From Mya arenaria (lineage: Eukaryota > Mollusca > Bivalvia > Myida > Myidae): a stretch of DNA of 64,000 bases. The stretch is taken from contig NC_069125.1 in the NCBI RefSeq assembly GCF_026914265.1, forward strand, positions 9,031,117-9,095,116. Reading direction: 5' to 3'. Positions 13,010 through 25,900 of this stretch are shown here, piece after piece. The number at the start of each line of letters is the position of its first letter. The stretch's first letter is position 1. The translations under genes and the position numbers were made by a program. The notes beneath the pieces are model-generated. The model made no database searches. It saw only the letters and a list, made by a program, of their open reading frames with translations, and was not told the DNA's origin.

Positions 13010-13439
13010 TAAAGAAATGCTTTCTATTTTTAGCCAGGTCTGCATGAGCGAATTCTATTTTTAGCCAAGTTGACATGTACATGTAAATTAAAGTCTAGAG
13101 TTAAGGGAGACAATTTGCAAGTCTAGGATTTTGAGAGACAATTTGCTTTTTGCTTCTGCAACTTATTTTGTGAATTACTCTGCCTTGTTCTTGTTGAAAG
13201 CCCAAAGGCCATTTTTTAGCTTTAAGTTCTGTAGTTTGCACATTCATCTTAACAAAATTGGTTGTGAATGTTTAAGTTATGCACCTGGTGTCATTACTGG
13301 CCACACCCAGGGTTCACAGGTTTGGTCAACATAAATCTGGAAAGGTTTGAAAATCTTTGTGTGTGTTCGTGCATCCATCTCAGCACAATTGATTGTGAAT
13401 ATTTGTTCAAATTGATCAATGTTGTCCTAGGATGCCCTT

Positions 13440-13752
13440 GACTTTGACCTGTTGACCAACTTTTTTTAACTTCTAAAACTACAGAAATTTTTACTATGAG
13501 TACAGTTTTGAAAGATTTTTTTTTTTTTTTTTGTCAGATGACTTTTACTTGGCACATATTAAAATAGTTCATGCAACTAATCTGCTTACAATACTTTCTG
13601 GGCTCAGATGTTGAACGTGTTACGTTTTCAGGTAACCCAAACACAAAACATAAAGTATATGTCTGTTGCCTTTTGCCCATACATACATGCTCTGGATTGA
13701 TATGACCACAAAAGCCATGCCAGTAGAGCATAGGCCCTTTTGGGCCTCTTGT
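13440..13752 (-). repeat. interspersed repeat beginning acaagaggcccaaaagggcc on the minus strand
   Basis: Read on the minus strand from 13752, the start is similar to the repeat at 1408-2255 and includes a region with aatccagagcatgtatg. The left boundary is uncertain. The minus-strand frames of 70-80 codons here are not convincing genes. Confidence 0.45.
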
Positions 13753-14029
13753 TTTCAGCAGTTTCCTCAAGTCTTATTGGCCCGACTGGGAGGTAATTTT
13801 GAAAGCTAAGAAAGTCGGAAAATCTGGTTTCCCCATGTTCTATTAATGGACAATTGTTTGGACAATAATTTGCATACAATCATTTACCAAAAATAATGCT
13901 ACTGTATAAGAATAGCTGTATTTTAAATCTTATGTGGTTGATTCTGGAGTTTTACGAGTAGTGAAAATTCTCGCATAACATACTAACATTTTTATACCCC
14001 CCCCCCCCCTTCAAAGAAGCTTGTAGGAG

Positions 14030-14430
14030 TGGTAACTCGAGAATGCCAGAACCTTTGATCCTTAAACTTGACTACGAGGTTAGATGTGCCAAATGATTCT
14101 GAGGTCATTGGCTCAAAGGTCAAGGTCACATTGATCTTAAATGCAAAAAACTTGTCTGGGTGATAACTTGGCTATGCTTGCACCCATGACCTTTAAACTT
14201 GACAACCCTCAAAGTTGACAAAGATTGGGCCTAACAGAATGACTGCTATTCATTTGAGGTCATGAGTATCAAAGGTAAAGGTCACAGTGACTTTGGATGC
14301 GATTAGCTTGTCTGAGTGATAACTTGACAATGCCTGCACCCATGGTCCTCAATCTTGGAAAGAAGGTTGGTCATGACCGATAGATGACCCTCTTTTATAT
14401 CGAGGTCATCAGGTCAAATCAGCTGGCATT
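14030..14430 (+). repeat. degenerate tandem repeat of ~150 bp (ggtcaaaggtcaaggtcac type)
   Basis: The blocks around 14103, 14260 and 14404 share gaggtcatnngnntcaaag, caaggtcacantga and tgcacccatg. A poly-C run (13998-14008) precedes them. There is no coding potential. Confidence 0.6.
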
Positions 14431-14566
14431 ATGCATATTCTATTCCAATTGTCCAAATATTCATGATACAACTCTGAGGCATATTGTTTGAAAAATATCT
14501 TGTTTAATATGCTTTTCTGATACTTTTCAAAGTTCGAGACGAAAGTGAATATGACCCTAGGAACAC

Positions 14567-14886
14567 CTGGCCCTAATTTCACAAAAATACTTCAAATATT
14601 CAAGTCAAATCTCAACTCATTTTACTGTATAACATGAAAATTTATTGACAATAAATGTTTTTACAAATTTTTAAATCGCATTCTATCATTTAATATATAT
14701 TGAATAAAACCTTTGGTATAGATTCCAATGGAAAACATTGACAAAATCTTGCAAAAACACACTATGAAAAATACATTTTCAAAAAAGTTTGAAAACATGC
14801 AAAATTTTGATTCATACTATGCTTTTATCAGGTAAAATGAGCCGAGATTGAGATTTGACTTTAAAATTCTCGTGATATTGGGCCAG
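14567..14886. mobile_element. 320-bp MITE with ~55-bp terminal inverted repeats
   Basis: The left arm starts ctggccctaa tttcac and includes agtcaaatctcaactcattt. The right arm (14824-14886) is its inverted counterpart, ending gatattgggccag. There is no clear target duplication and no open frame. Confidence 0.75.
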
Positions 14887-16054
14887 CTACTTAAGCTGGT
14901 CTGTTTTTCAAGGTATTGTCATGGCCATGGTGTAATCTAGAGCATCAGCAGTGTGCAAGGAATAACCGTGGTTAAAACTCAAAACCAAAACTTTTCAAGA
15001 TTTTCAAAACTTGATACACATGTTGCAAGAGAAATAAGGTGATACCTTGGTAACAATGTGCTTAAGATGTCACTGGAAGACTTATTCTTCCATTTTTTTG
15101 AGGGAAATATTAATAGCAAATTATGACCACGAGTAGCATACTCACTCACCTTGCCATTCCTATGCTAATTATAAAGATATTACACAAAACTATCACATAA
15201 TAGGTTGTAAAGGAGTAAATGGAATGTACCAAAACAGTTACATGTTCTTAAACATATTTATTGGAATATCTTGTAACATATCTCAATCAATTTTAACATG
15301 AAATAATGAAATGCAAAATAAAAACATATGCAAATAAATAATTTCATACATCCAAATTAAATAAAAACATGCATGCGTATACAGTACATGTATAATGACA
15401 TTAACAAAACATTATGACAAGGTAATTGAATAATCTACAAACCAGACAGACATGTAGAAATAAAACACACATTTATATGATAGGCCTTAGTATGTATTTC
15501 CAAGAAAAGTGACACCGAAGTAACGGCAGTGAAATGTATATAACAATTCAGCTGAGAAAAATCTTGCATACGGTACCTACCGGTATGTTTGTTTTATTTT
15601 GGTTCCCTTTTGGATCATGTTCATAGTACACAAAGAAGGGGGAAGTAGATTCAATCATTTTTAAAAATGCTTTTAAAGAATTGTCAACATTTCCTAGGAG
15701 TCAAAGCCAACTCCTTGTAATCCATTTGAATATCTTAGAACAGTTTTTGAGTCATGACCAAGGCCAACAACATATCAGGCTATGATTCACTTTAACTTTT
15801 AAAAATAAAAAAACAACACAACAGACGAGCTTAATTTCAACATTGGTAGGTGGCAATGGGACGAAATTAACTGCCATATTCAAGGTGACAAACACAAGTA
15901 AGACCTAGTTTGCCATCTGCTGGCCTGGTTTATGAAAGTTTCATCTGATGGAGTTATTGTAAACCCTTGGCTAGACAGTATTATTGATTTATAATTCATA
16001 ATCCAAATGCACTAAGTTTTGATTTTTTTAAACCATATCCATCTCTACAAAACC

Positions 16055-16990
16055 AACAATCTCCACCTAGCTTACTTTTGGTCAGACACTTAAGGCTCAC
16101 TTTATTCAATTTTCCCAATCATGAGTTACCTCAGCCACTGGCCATATTTGGGAGCTTTGGCAGTGTCTCCTGTCTGGAGGATGATGGTGTCGCATCCATT
16201 GCTGTACTGTTGACCAATCTCAGCCACACTGGCTGTATTTGCAAGCATTGTCAGTGTCTTCTGGCTTGAGGACGACTATGTCTCATCTATCACCTTACTG
16301 TTCAGCGATCTCAGCCACACTGGTTATATTAAATTGCTAGTTTTGCATTGTCTCCTGCCTGGAAGACAACTGTGTCTCATTCATTGCCCATACTGTTGAT
16401 CGATCTCAGCCTCACTGGCCATATTTGCTAGTGTTGTCCGTGTCTGCTGGCTGGAGGACGACTGTATCTCATCCATCTACTTACTGTTAAGCTATCACAG
16501 CCACACTAGCCATATTTGCTAGCGTTGTCGCTATGCCTCATTCATTTCCTTACTGTTGAGCGATCTCAGCCACACTGGCCATATTTGCTAGAGTTGTCAG
16601 TGTCTGCTAGTGTGAGGAAGACGATGTGTCATCCATCACTTTACTGTTGAGCGATCTCAGCCACACTGGCCATATTTGCTAGCGTTGTCAGTGTCTGCTA
16701 GTGTGAGGAAGACGATGTCTCATCCATCACTTTACTGTTGAGCGATCTCAGCCACACTGGCCATATTTGCTAGCGTTGTCAGTGTCTGCTAGTGTGAGAA
16801 AGACGATGTGTCATCCATCACTTTACTGTTGAACGATCTCAGCCACACTGTCCATATTTGCTAGCGTTGTCAGTGTCTGCTAGTGTGAGGAAGACTATGT
16901 CTCATCCATCACTTTACTGTTGAGCGATCTCAGCCACACTGGCCATATTTGCTAGCGTTGTCAGTGTCTCCTGGCTGGAGGAAATGAGTG
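16055..16990 (-). repeat. 91-bp tandem repeat, about ten copies, spanning the stop codon and 3'UTR of the zinc-finger gene
   Basis: The unit (atttgctagc gttgtcagtg and onward) recurs every 91 bases, for example starting at 16674 and 16765. The gene-proximal copy overlaps the last coding exon: on the minus strand it reads LANMASVAEIAQQ then TAA. The next copies carry the same codons and stop. Distal copies (16060-16400) are more diverged and lack some of the stops. Confidence 0.9.
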
Positions 16991-19900
16991 CCCCGTCGTT
17001 CATTATGAGAATATTTTCCCCGCCATCATCATGGACACCCTCAGTCAGCTCTTGTGTCTCCATTGGCTGTAACAGAAGTTGGGTTCTGTATAAATATAAA
17101 TGAAATGTAGCAAATTGATGTGTATATTAGTATGCAGAAAGAACTTGGAGATATAAAGTGAATTGCAGATTATAATAGTATCACTAGAATCATAACTAAA
17201 CTTCATTTATGTTGCAAGTAAAATTTGTACAAGCCAAAGAATCAATGCTGTACTGTAGAGAGATCAATGAATGAGTCTAGAATAAGGACATATGACCTGA
17301 AATCAGAGGCAAAATAAATGCATGAGCTTAAATAAAACAGCAGTATCAAGGCATGAAAGTTGAAAATTAAAATAAATTGAAACAGGGTCATTTCATTTAT
17401 GAAATGCCATTTTACATTGCATTATATAAGGGAGATGTTTTTCCAAGCTATTGAGTGCCAGTGATTTTTTGGTGCAATTAACTGCCTTCTAAAGGCTGTT
17501 TCCCCTTACGAAAAAGATGTCCATTTTTCCGAAATTTATAAAAAAAAAATCCCAATTTCATGAATGCACATCATGTTAATGAATAAAAAAGCAATGAATT
17601 TCTTCAAAAATAAACAAAATCTTGACAAGACTAACTATTTCACAGCATAAAGTATGCATAAAAGATGAAAACATGTATATTTACCATTGTTTTTGCCATT
17701 TTGATCCGACTTTGTATTTTCGCAATCTGGACATTTTTTCCCAATTTGCATGTGAAAAACTTTAACCCATTATTAAACTACAGTATCATACATTCTTAAA
17801 CTGTAACAATGAACCAGGAATACCCATTACCGATTCTGTGACCTGCATCTGTGAGGACTCTATGACCTGTAACTCCTCCCCGGCCCCGGCAATGATGTAC
17901 CTCACACCGTCTGAACCCTCGATCACCTGAAAATGAGTGAAACCAAACTTTTTTACCCTGTAACGAACATTCTGAGTAATTACAAATTAAGAGCTCAGAA
18001 TTCAAATAGCAATTCATTATTGCAGCTTTAAACCTGCATTGCCATCAGTGGGAGTATCAGTATCAAAGAGGATAAATGTTGTTGTTTTTAAAATTAATTA
18101 TATGTATTTAATAATTATAGTAGGTGACATTCAACTATGATTTTTAAAACTTGAGTTTTGCTAACAATAACAAACAATTTCCTATCATCAGAAACTATAT
18201 GAAATTTGATAATTTTACTAGTGACCTGAAATTATGTTATAAATTTAGATAACTTTTGTACAAAACTTTTCATTTTTAAATGCATCACCTTCGACTATGA
18301 AATCATTGATTCATCAGAATGGACTCAAAGATTCCTTTATTTCCAATATTATGGTTTCTGTCCAATTTTAAATTTCTACACATGTATAGTAATACAACCA
18401 TAAAGAAAATCCGACCAAGAACCATTTCTTGTTTGTTTGTTTTTTTATCGCAAATGTACATTTACCTGAGTTTCCTGTAGGTATGTTGTTTCTCCATTGT
18501 CGGTCCCGGGAAGCCCTATCAGGAAGACCTGCTGACCACTGCCAGGCTCTTGCTGCACCACATCCAAGTGTAACTCCTGGGCTCCCCCACCCAGCTCATC
18601 ATCATCTCCTGGAAGCACACTTATCAATTAAACGGTTTTATAAAAAAAATATTATTCTCTACGTAGGCGGTCATTTATTTCAGTGGCAGATGCCACCATA
18701 ACAATAAGTATGGCAAGATAAGGAGAATGTCACAACTGTTGATTTTCCAATCAGGGCTATTTCATTTAAACATATAATACCCAGGGGGAGGGCACTTTTA
18801 AATTATACCACCCCTCCTACAGAAGCAATTTTACCCTTTTGAGGTCCAAATCAGTGAAAAAAGACACCCACCCATATACTATTAAAATAATTGCCTTCCC
18901 CCCTTTATATGTTTTACTGGAATAGCCCTTAAAAGATACTACTGAGAACGTCAACAAGATAGACAATTGAGATTTGTGTTATTTCTTTATACTAAAGAAA
19001 ACACAGGGTCAGTCAGACAGGTTGGTTTCCTCCTAGTTCTCCGGTTTCCCAGACAGCACAAGACCACACTCTCATGTAACATTATGCCAACATGAGTGAG
19101 AAATATATTGTGCTGTAATAATTTGTTTCAAAATCATTGAAAAATTAATTAATTTAATGTAAGTAACAAGACGAACAATGTCAGTCATATTGTCATTAAT
19201 ATCAAGAATACATAATACTGGAAACAAAAGCAGGGAAGTTCTTTCATTTTAAACATACCATGCACAATTTCAAACATTCCCTGTTGTTCCGCCTCAGCCT
19301 TCACTATAACCGGCGCCCCTTGCCCACGACGTGTCGTCACAAGCAGGCTCTGTCTACTGCTGTTCACGCAGTGTCGCGTCTTGATGTGACGCTTAAGCTT
19401 ATCGTTCCTGTGGAAACTCTCGCCACAGAAGTCACACTGGTACGGGTTCTCTCCTAAGAATTAGGCGATAAAATATTGAATAAATTCATGTCAGAAGGTA
19501 CTAAGCAATATGAAAACATATAATTGGTCTCAGTTTATTCATAAAGCCTCAGAAATCATTTATAACATACACTTATTGACATCCTCCAGTTATCAAAATT
19601 TACATTAGCCCGAAGGTCAAAAGCTAGGTATAGTGTATTGGGGTTATGATTACAATTATTTATTTGGAGTTTGGCTGGTATGATTTTTGGTAATTTAAAA
19701 AATAGTATTAAGTACAGAATTTATAAAATCAAGCAGGCATTTAAAAAAATAAAGGCACTTAAAGACACTGCTAAGTCTGAACTCTGACCTCCAACCCCAC
19801 TCATATTTATATAATACATTTTTTCATTTATATTTTTGTACTAATCCTAAAAAAATTGCATACAATGAACTAATGCTGAATTTTATCTAATTCAACATAA

Positions 19901-22900
19901 ACAGAAAAGGCACTACATCTTTGAATCATTTATTTGTCTTAAAATCTTGACATCCAAAGAAAGCAGGCAGTCACAATAAGTTAAGGGGCAGGAGTTCTGT
20001 CTTCAGAATTGAAACAGGGCTTTTTCTGCCCTTTTGGAAAGATTTGCACCGCGAAATATGCCGAAACTGGGAAATTTTAAAGATAAAAGAACAGGCTGTT
20101 CAGTATCCTGAGAAAATTATTAAATATTAGTTACTTTTCCCTTTCAAGACTTGAAACAGCTTTAACAAATATCAATCCTTGTATGTGACCATCAGGCATA
20201 GGGGCCGCCAAATTAACCCGGAATGGCTTTTGAATATGCAAGAAATAATTCTTTAGGTCTAACTATACACTCTGCGTTTGGAAGCGTACCTGTGTGTACT
20301 GATCTCATGTGATGCTTGTATCCTGTCACCTCCGTGTATTCCTTTCCACAAAACTCGCACTTGTACGGCTTCTCCCGGACCTTTGGATCTATGTGTGTCT
20401 GCTGGTGACGGACCAGACTCCTGGGGAGGGGATATAAGACACCATTTTAGTAGGATTACAAAGAATATGCAATTGATAAGAGATGTAAATCATACTACGA
20501 CCGACCGCCCCTGACAATTATCTTCTTTATGTTACATAGCAAAGTCAATGTACATTGACTAGATGTCTAAGGTTATCATACAACTTCCGGGTAGTAAATC
20601 TCTCCATTAGTGTATTGGGTATGAATCATTATATCATGCTGGTTTGTGCTGGTTCGGCGTCATGCCAAATTGTCACTGGTAACATATAAACATGCTTCAT
20701 GCCAATAGCTTTAACATTTTTTTTTGTAACAGTGAAGGTTAGGCAGAAATAAAATATATGCTGTTAGGTATATATCTATATATCCCTATATCTAACGTTG
20801 GGTTAGTAGGCTTTTTTTAAATCTATAAGGTCTTATGTATTTTTTTATTTAACAAACTTTAAAAACGGTAGAGCTGGCACCTTATTTGTAAGTAGGGTCA
20901 AGTTGCCCGAACCAAAAGTATTTTTAGTCTCGTTTTTGCATGCCATATAAGGCTATGACAAGATAGTTCAAGTTTTCCTTGAAATCCAGACAAGCTGAAA
21001 ATGGCATAAGTGTACGTTTTTGTACACTATATTTCAATTGATTATGTTTTGTTGAAAGATTTGTAGATAAATAAATAGATATCAGCATCTCAAAAAGCCT
21101 TAGACTTGGTATCAAGCATGAATACGCACCTGAAGTATATGAACTCCTTGCCACAGCTGTCACAGCGATACTGCTGCTCCCCGTTATGGAGCCTGAGATG
21201 GTCGTGGAAGTGTTTCCGGCTCATGAAGCCCTTACCACACACGTCACACACGTACCGCTTGATGCCGGAGTGTGTGAGCAAGTGCTGCTTACGGAGAGAG
21301 TTGCTGGCAAAGGCCTTGTCACACATCGTGCACTGGAATGGCTTCTCTGTCATGTGGGTCCTGGAAAAGAGATACAAGTATGAATCAGAATGGTTCGGTT
21401 GTACAAGAAGTATGGTTAAATTACAGTAAAAATAAAATTCTAGAACTGTCTACCAGTAGCTGTATCAAGATTTCTTAACAGTTTCTGCTATCAGATAAGA
21501 CTTAACAGCGAAATAACCATTAATGATCATAAAAGAACAGTTACATAAAAATGTCTGTAATGATGATCAAATGTAACATGTACGATATTTAAACTTTATG
21601 CTACCGGTATCATTGAAACAATGATGATATCACAGTATTTCTAAACAATGTACTATTATTATTACAGTATGTGTACTGTTGTATACATAATATATTGACC
21701 ATCTTAGTATTCAAATCTTATCACATGCCAGCATTTTTTACAATGTTAATCAGTGTCACATTCTGTTTCTTTCTTTAAATAAAATTCTAAATAAAAAGCG
21801 CTATCATTTAATTTTAAGTCTTACAAATAATCCTTAATATAATTTTCATACCAAACAAAATCATAAAATCTTTTACCTTCTATGGTCTGCCAGTTTCTTG
21901 GTACTCGGGAATGACTCCCCACACACCTCACAGACCGCGTGAGAGCCGTTCTGGTGATTCAACATGTGGGCCTTCAGGTAACTCTTGTACTTCAGTTCCG
22001 CATGACATATCTCGCACGTCACCGAGCTCTTCTTCTGAGTCAGGGGGATTCCCCGGGCTATCTTGTCAGCGCGTTGCTCATGGTATTTCATGTGTTGGCG
22101 GAGTTTGGCTTTATCTGTGAATGTTTTGGTACAGCCCTCCCATTGACAGACGGTATCAAGGTTTGACATGTTCTGGAAATCATTATAAATAAAATTAAAG
22201 ATTCTTTCTTAGTTGTTTGATCAATTCGCAATTAAATTAAATTGTTCAAATATAAATAATCATCAACACTTTTAATTCTGGTATCGAAATATAGGTTTAA
22301 ACTAGGGATGGCAATGAGTACCCAAGGAAAAAAATGCTTAAAATCAACGATATACAGAAGATGTAACTGTACTGGCGTGTTGCCAGCAAGACAATGTACT
22401 GTCCCTCTTATCCCCTCAGTTTACCCTATTATTAAATGACAGTTGTTGTGAGAGTATACAAACTGTCAACAAAGGGCCCTTATTTGCAATTAGCACTGAC
22501 ATCAATTAGGGAAGTTCTGATAGCAGTATCTTCTTCACAATTATATTGTTTACAAGAATTGTTTTTAAGTGTGACATCACTGCTTATAAATTATTCATTT
22601 GCTAAATTTTAATTTATATATTAAAGTAGTTTGTGCCCTTGCCTTGGTCATCTTGTGGTCCTTCTGGTTGTGAAGAGATAGAAGGCCTAATGCAAAGAAG
22701 ACATAATCACAATGGTCGCACTGGAACTGTTCTTGAGCCACCTCGTGTTGATGTATATGTTGATCTAGCTGGCTCTGTGTAGCGAGTGCAATACCACACA
22801 TCTGACACTGAAACTTGGACGATATATTAACACTCTCCTCATCCATTGTTTCACTCAAGTCTCCGCCATGTCTCACATCAATGTTTGCAAGGTTTGAGTA

Positions 22901-25900
22901 TTCCTCTAGACTCAGTCCTCCTGGACATTTCACCCGCAGATGTATCCTCCTATGCTCCACTAAAGCCTCCCTTTTCCTGAAAGTCTTCTCACATAGTTCA
23001 CACTTGAACGGACGGATGATATGTGCCGCCATGCGGTGGTTCTTCAGTTCTTTCTCGGAGCTGAACCCTCGACCACACATGCGACACACGTGGGGGGAAT
23101 GTACCGGGTGGGTGTCCACGTGTTTGCTCATTAGGTGAAGCTTTGTGAACTTCTTACCACAGATCGCACACTTATACAAGGCTTCCCTGTATCTACAGTT
23201 GTGCTGAAATAGAGTGATAAATGATAAAATTTATTAAATGAATTATTAAATGAATTCTATTTTTTTTTGGTGGTACAAGTTATAACAACATTACGGTATA
23301 TTAAACACTGTAGTTGGCATGATGTTATATACAAGGGTATGGTCTTAGGGTTGGAGAGGTTGGAGTACCTGAAGGAAACTCGGGCTTGATGACCGAAAGC
23401 CCGACCCACATGTCCTCAGGCTGTGGACCAAACTAAGGACGCCTTGGTAATTTTATTACCACCTGCTTCTTGTTGATCATAATATTAACAATGTAATTTA
23501 GTTATTTATTGCTTCTCAGAGTCTTTGTCATATAAATGTAATCTTGAAATTCTAAATGTTTGAGCAAAATAAAACAGGATTTTATTACATTGAAAAGTAT
23601 TATTACATGTAGCCCAATTCTATGCTTAGCTCGCAGTGTGCTGAAGATTTGCATATTTATGGCTAAGCCCTAAAACTTTTATTTAAATTTTACTAACTTC
23701 ATGAACATGTACATGCTTATAGATACTGGCTGTTAATAATTCGACCTTGTTATTGTCAAGATAAATCCTGTATGCTGAAGGAAACATGTACTTGTCCTGC
23801 ATGCATTTATTTCTTTGATTGCCACAGGATTCTGCAAATTCTAACCTTTTTAATGGATTTGTACATAGTGGGACCATCTTCTCAATGAACACACCATACA
23901 CAAATGTATCTTGATCATAATTACAATGTAGATATATTTAAAAGAAATAATTGGACTGGAAATGTTTACTTACTTACGGTAATTAGAATTTACAAGTTTT
24001 ACAAGTTAAACTATAAATTGATTTCTGACAAACACTTGGCCATAATTCAACTGAATTTCCTGATCTTATAATATCATTTTGTACGCTCTATGATAAGATT
24101 AGACGGCCATAATGTACACCAGCCAAATACAGACCTGCATATGTGTCTCCAGCTCCAGGTAGTCAAAAAAGCCCTGCCAACATTTGGAGCAGAAGCAGGC
24201 ATAGTCAAAGTGGATCTTGCGGTGGTCCATGAGGCCGGGCATGTCAGCAAACATCTGCTCACACACGTCACACTTCATCGGCTGCTCACTGTCATGGCAG
24301 TCTGCAAGAAAACAGGATAACATTTATTAACAAAATATGAAGACAGAACATTTTTGCATTTAAATTTTAACATTTATATATGCACCTCATTTTGGGCATG
24401 TCAGAAAATCTTGATTTGGAAAAAAACAATCGCTGTTGCACTGCACTCAGGGTGATTTAAACTATAATTATGTATCAAATAAACATTTTCGCCACATAAA
24501 TTCTCTTAGAGACAAAAACTGTGTGATGCAATACACACTACTTATGACAAGAGCGCCACAGAGCAAACCCTTACGCTCATCTGTTCTTATTTTTTCAGTC
24601 AGGTATATTATCAACACCTAACCCAGTCATAGCTATTCATGTTATGAGTTTTGGCCAAGATTTAAATTTTTGTAAAGTGACGACGCTGACACTGACAACG
24701 GCATCAAGACTATGACAATACTGCAACTTTTTTTCTTCGAATAAACAGATGAGTTTATGATTTAGATCTCAAAGGCACCATGAAAGCCCTCCTACCATAT
24801 TTTCATGTGTCTATAAGGTAATGGGGTTGATAAGATCAATTTTGTTTTATTTAGAGAACAAATACAGACAGAATAATCTATTTGATGCTATAAACAATAG
24901 CAAATAAGAACATTTACCTTCCAACTTTTACTTTTAGATTCAAAGAGTAAATCTAAGAAAGAGTTATTTTTTATATTCAGACAATCATGCAAATACAGTC
25001 ATTATAACAGCATTATATTAGGGCTATTCCATTTAAACATATAACCCCCGGGGAGAAGGGTCTATAAAATATACAACCCCCTTTCGGGGTCAAAATTAGC
25101 GAAAAAAGACACCCACCCATATACTATTTAAATAATTGCCTTCCCCCCTTGGGTCATATGTTTTACTGGAATAGCCCTTAGAGATACAAAATAATTTACC
25201 AGCAATATGTTGTGCCAGCTCATTTTCAGACTTGAACAGACGGATGCACGTATCACAGAGCAGGCGGTCATCTCCCTCCAAGTGGGCGTCGGTTTTGTGA
25301 CGTTCGTAAATTAACTTGTTGGTGAACACTCGACCACACTGGTCACATACATAGTCTGTTTCTCCATGGACATCCTTCTTATGAGTCTGTAATGGTTTTA
25401 GAAGAAGGATAACATGAAATGCACTCCAAAGAATGTTTAGTGCAATTTACTTTTTCAGGAAAAGTTTATCAGTTATATTTTTATCACCACCTATAGATTT
25501 TCCTGCAATATATGAAGATTACTATAGACCAACAGTCTAAATCTTGAAAACTAAGTCTGAGCATGTGAGTGATTCAGACTCAATGAAGGGTTAAGGGGCT
25601 AAGACCCCTGTTGAAAAATATTTTGGCCATTTTTATACATTTTAACGTAATTCTATTTTAATCCATCATGCAACAAGAGCTAGCAAATGGCCCAAATTGT
25701 GACATTGATCTATAAACAAGGTCAGTACATGAAAAAGTAAAAGCCCAAACCACCTATACTCTTTGTCCTTATATGCAGCATTCCATTGTGTACAAACACT
25801 AAGTGTGACCTTCATCTTATAGGTAGGGACAGGGGTCTTGCACACGACACATCTTGGTAGGTCAAACACATTTGTAAGTTATTTTAAATCTGTCGGAGTG

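Larger units (their letters stand above)
10975..16054. other. intergenic space between NUP50 and the zinc-finger gene (convergent 3' ends)
   Basis: No coding region is supported here. It holds the NUP50 3'UTR, the zinc-finger 3'UTR end (unplaced) and the repeats listed separately (12682-13009, 13440-13752, 14030-14430, 14567-14886). The stretches 11410-12600 and 14890-16050 show only AT-rich single-copy-looking DNA. Confidence 0.7.

Noticed and set aside
21106..21429. Plus-strand frames opposite the zinc-finger exons (also 21911-22166, 22815-23138 and 24090-24320)
   Set aside because: They are antisense shadows of exons whose minus-strand reading gives regular C2H2 fingers.
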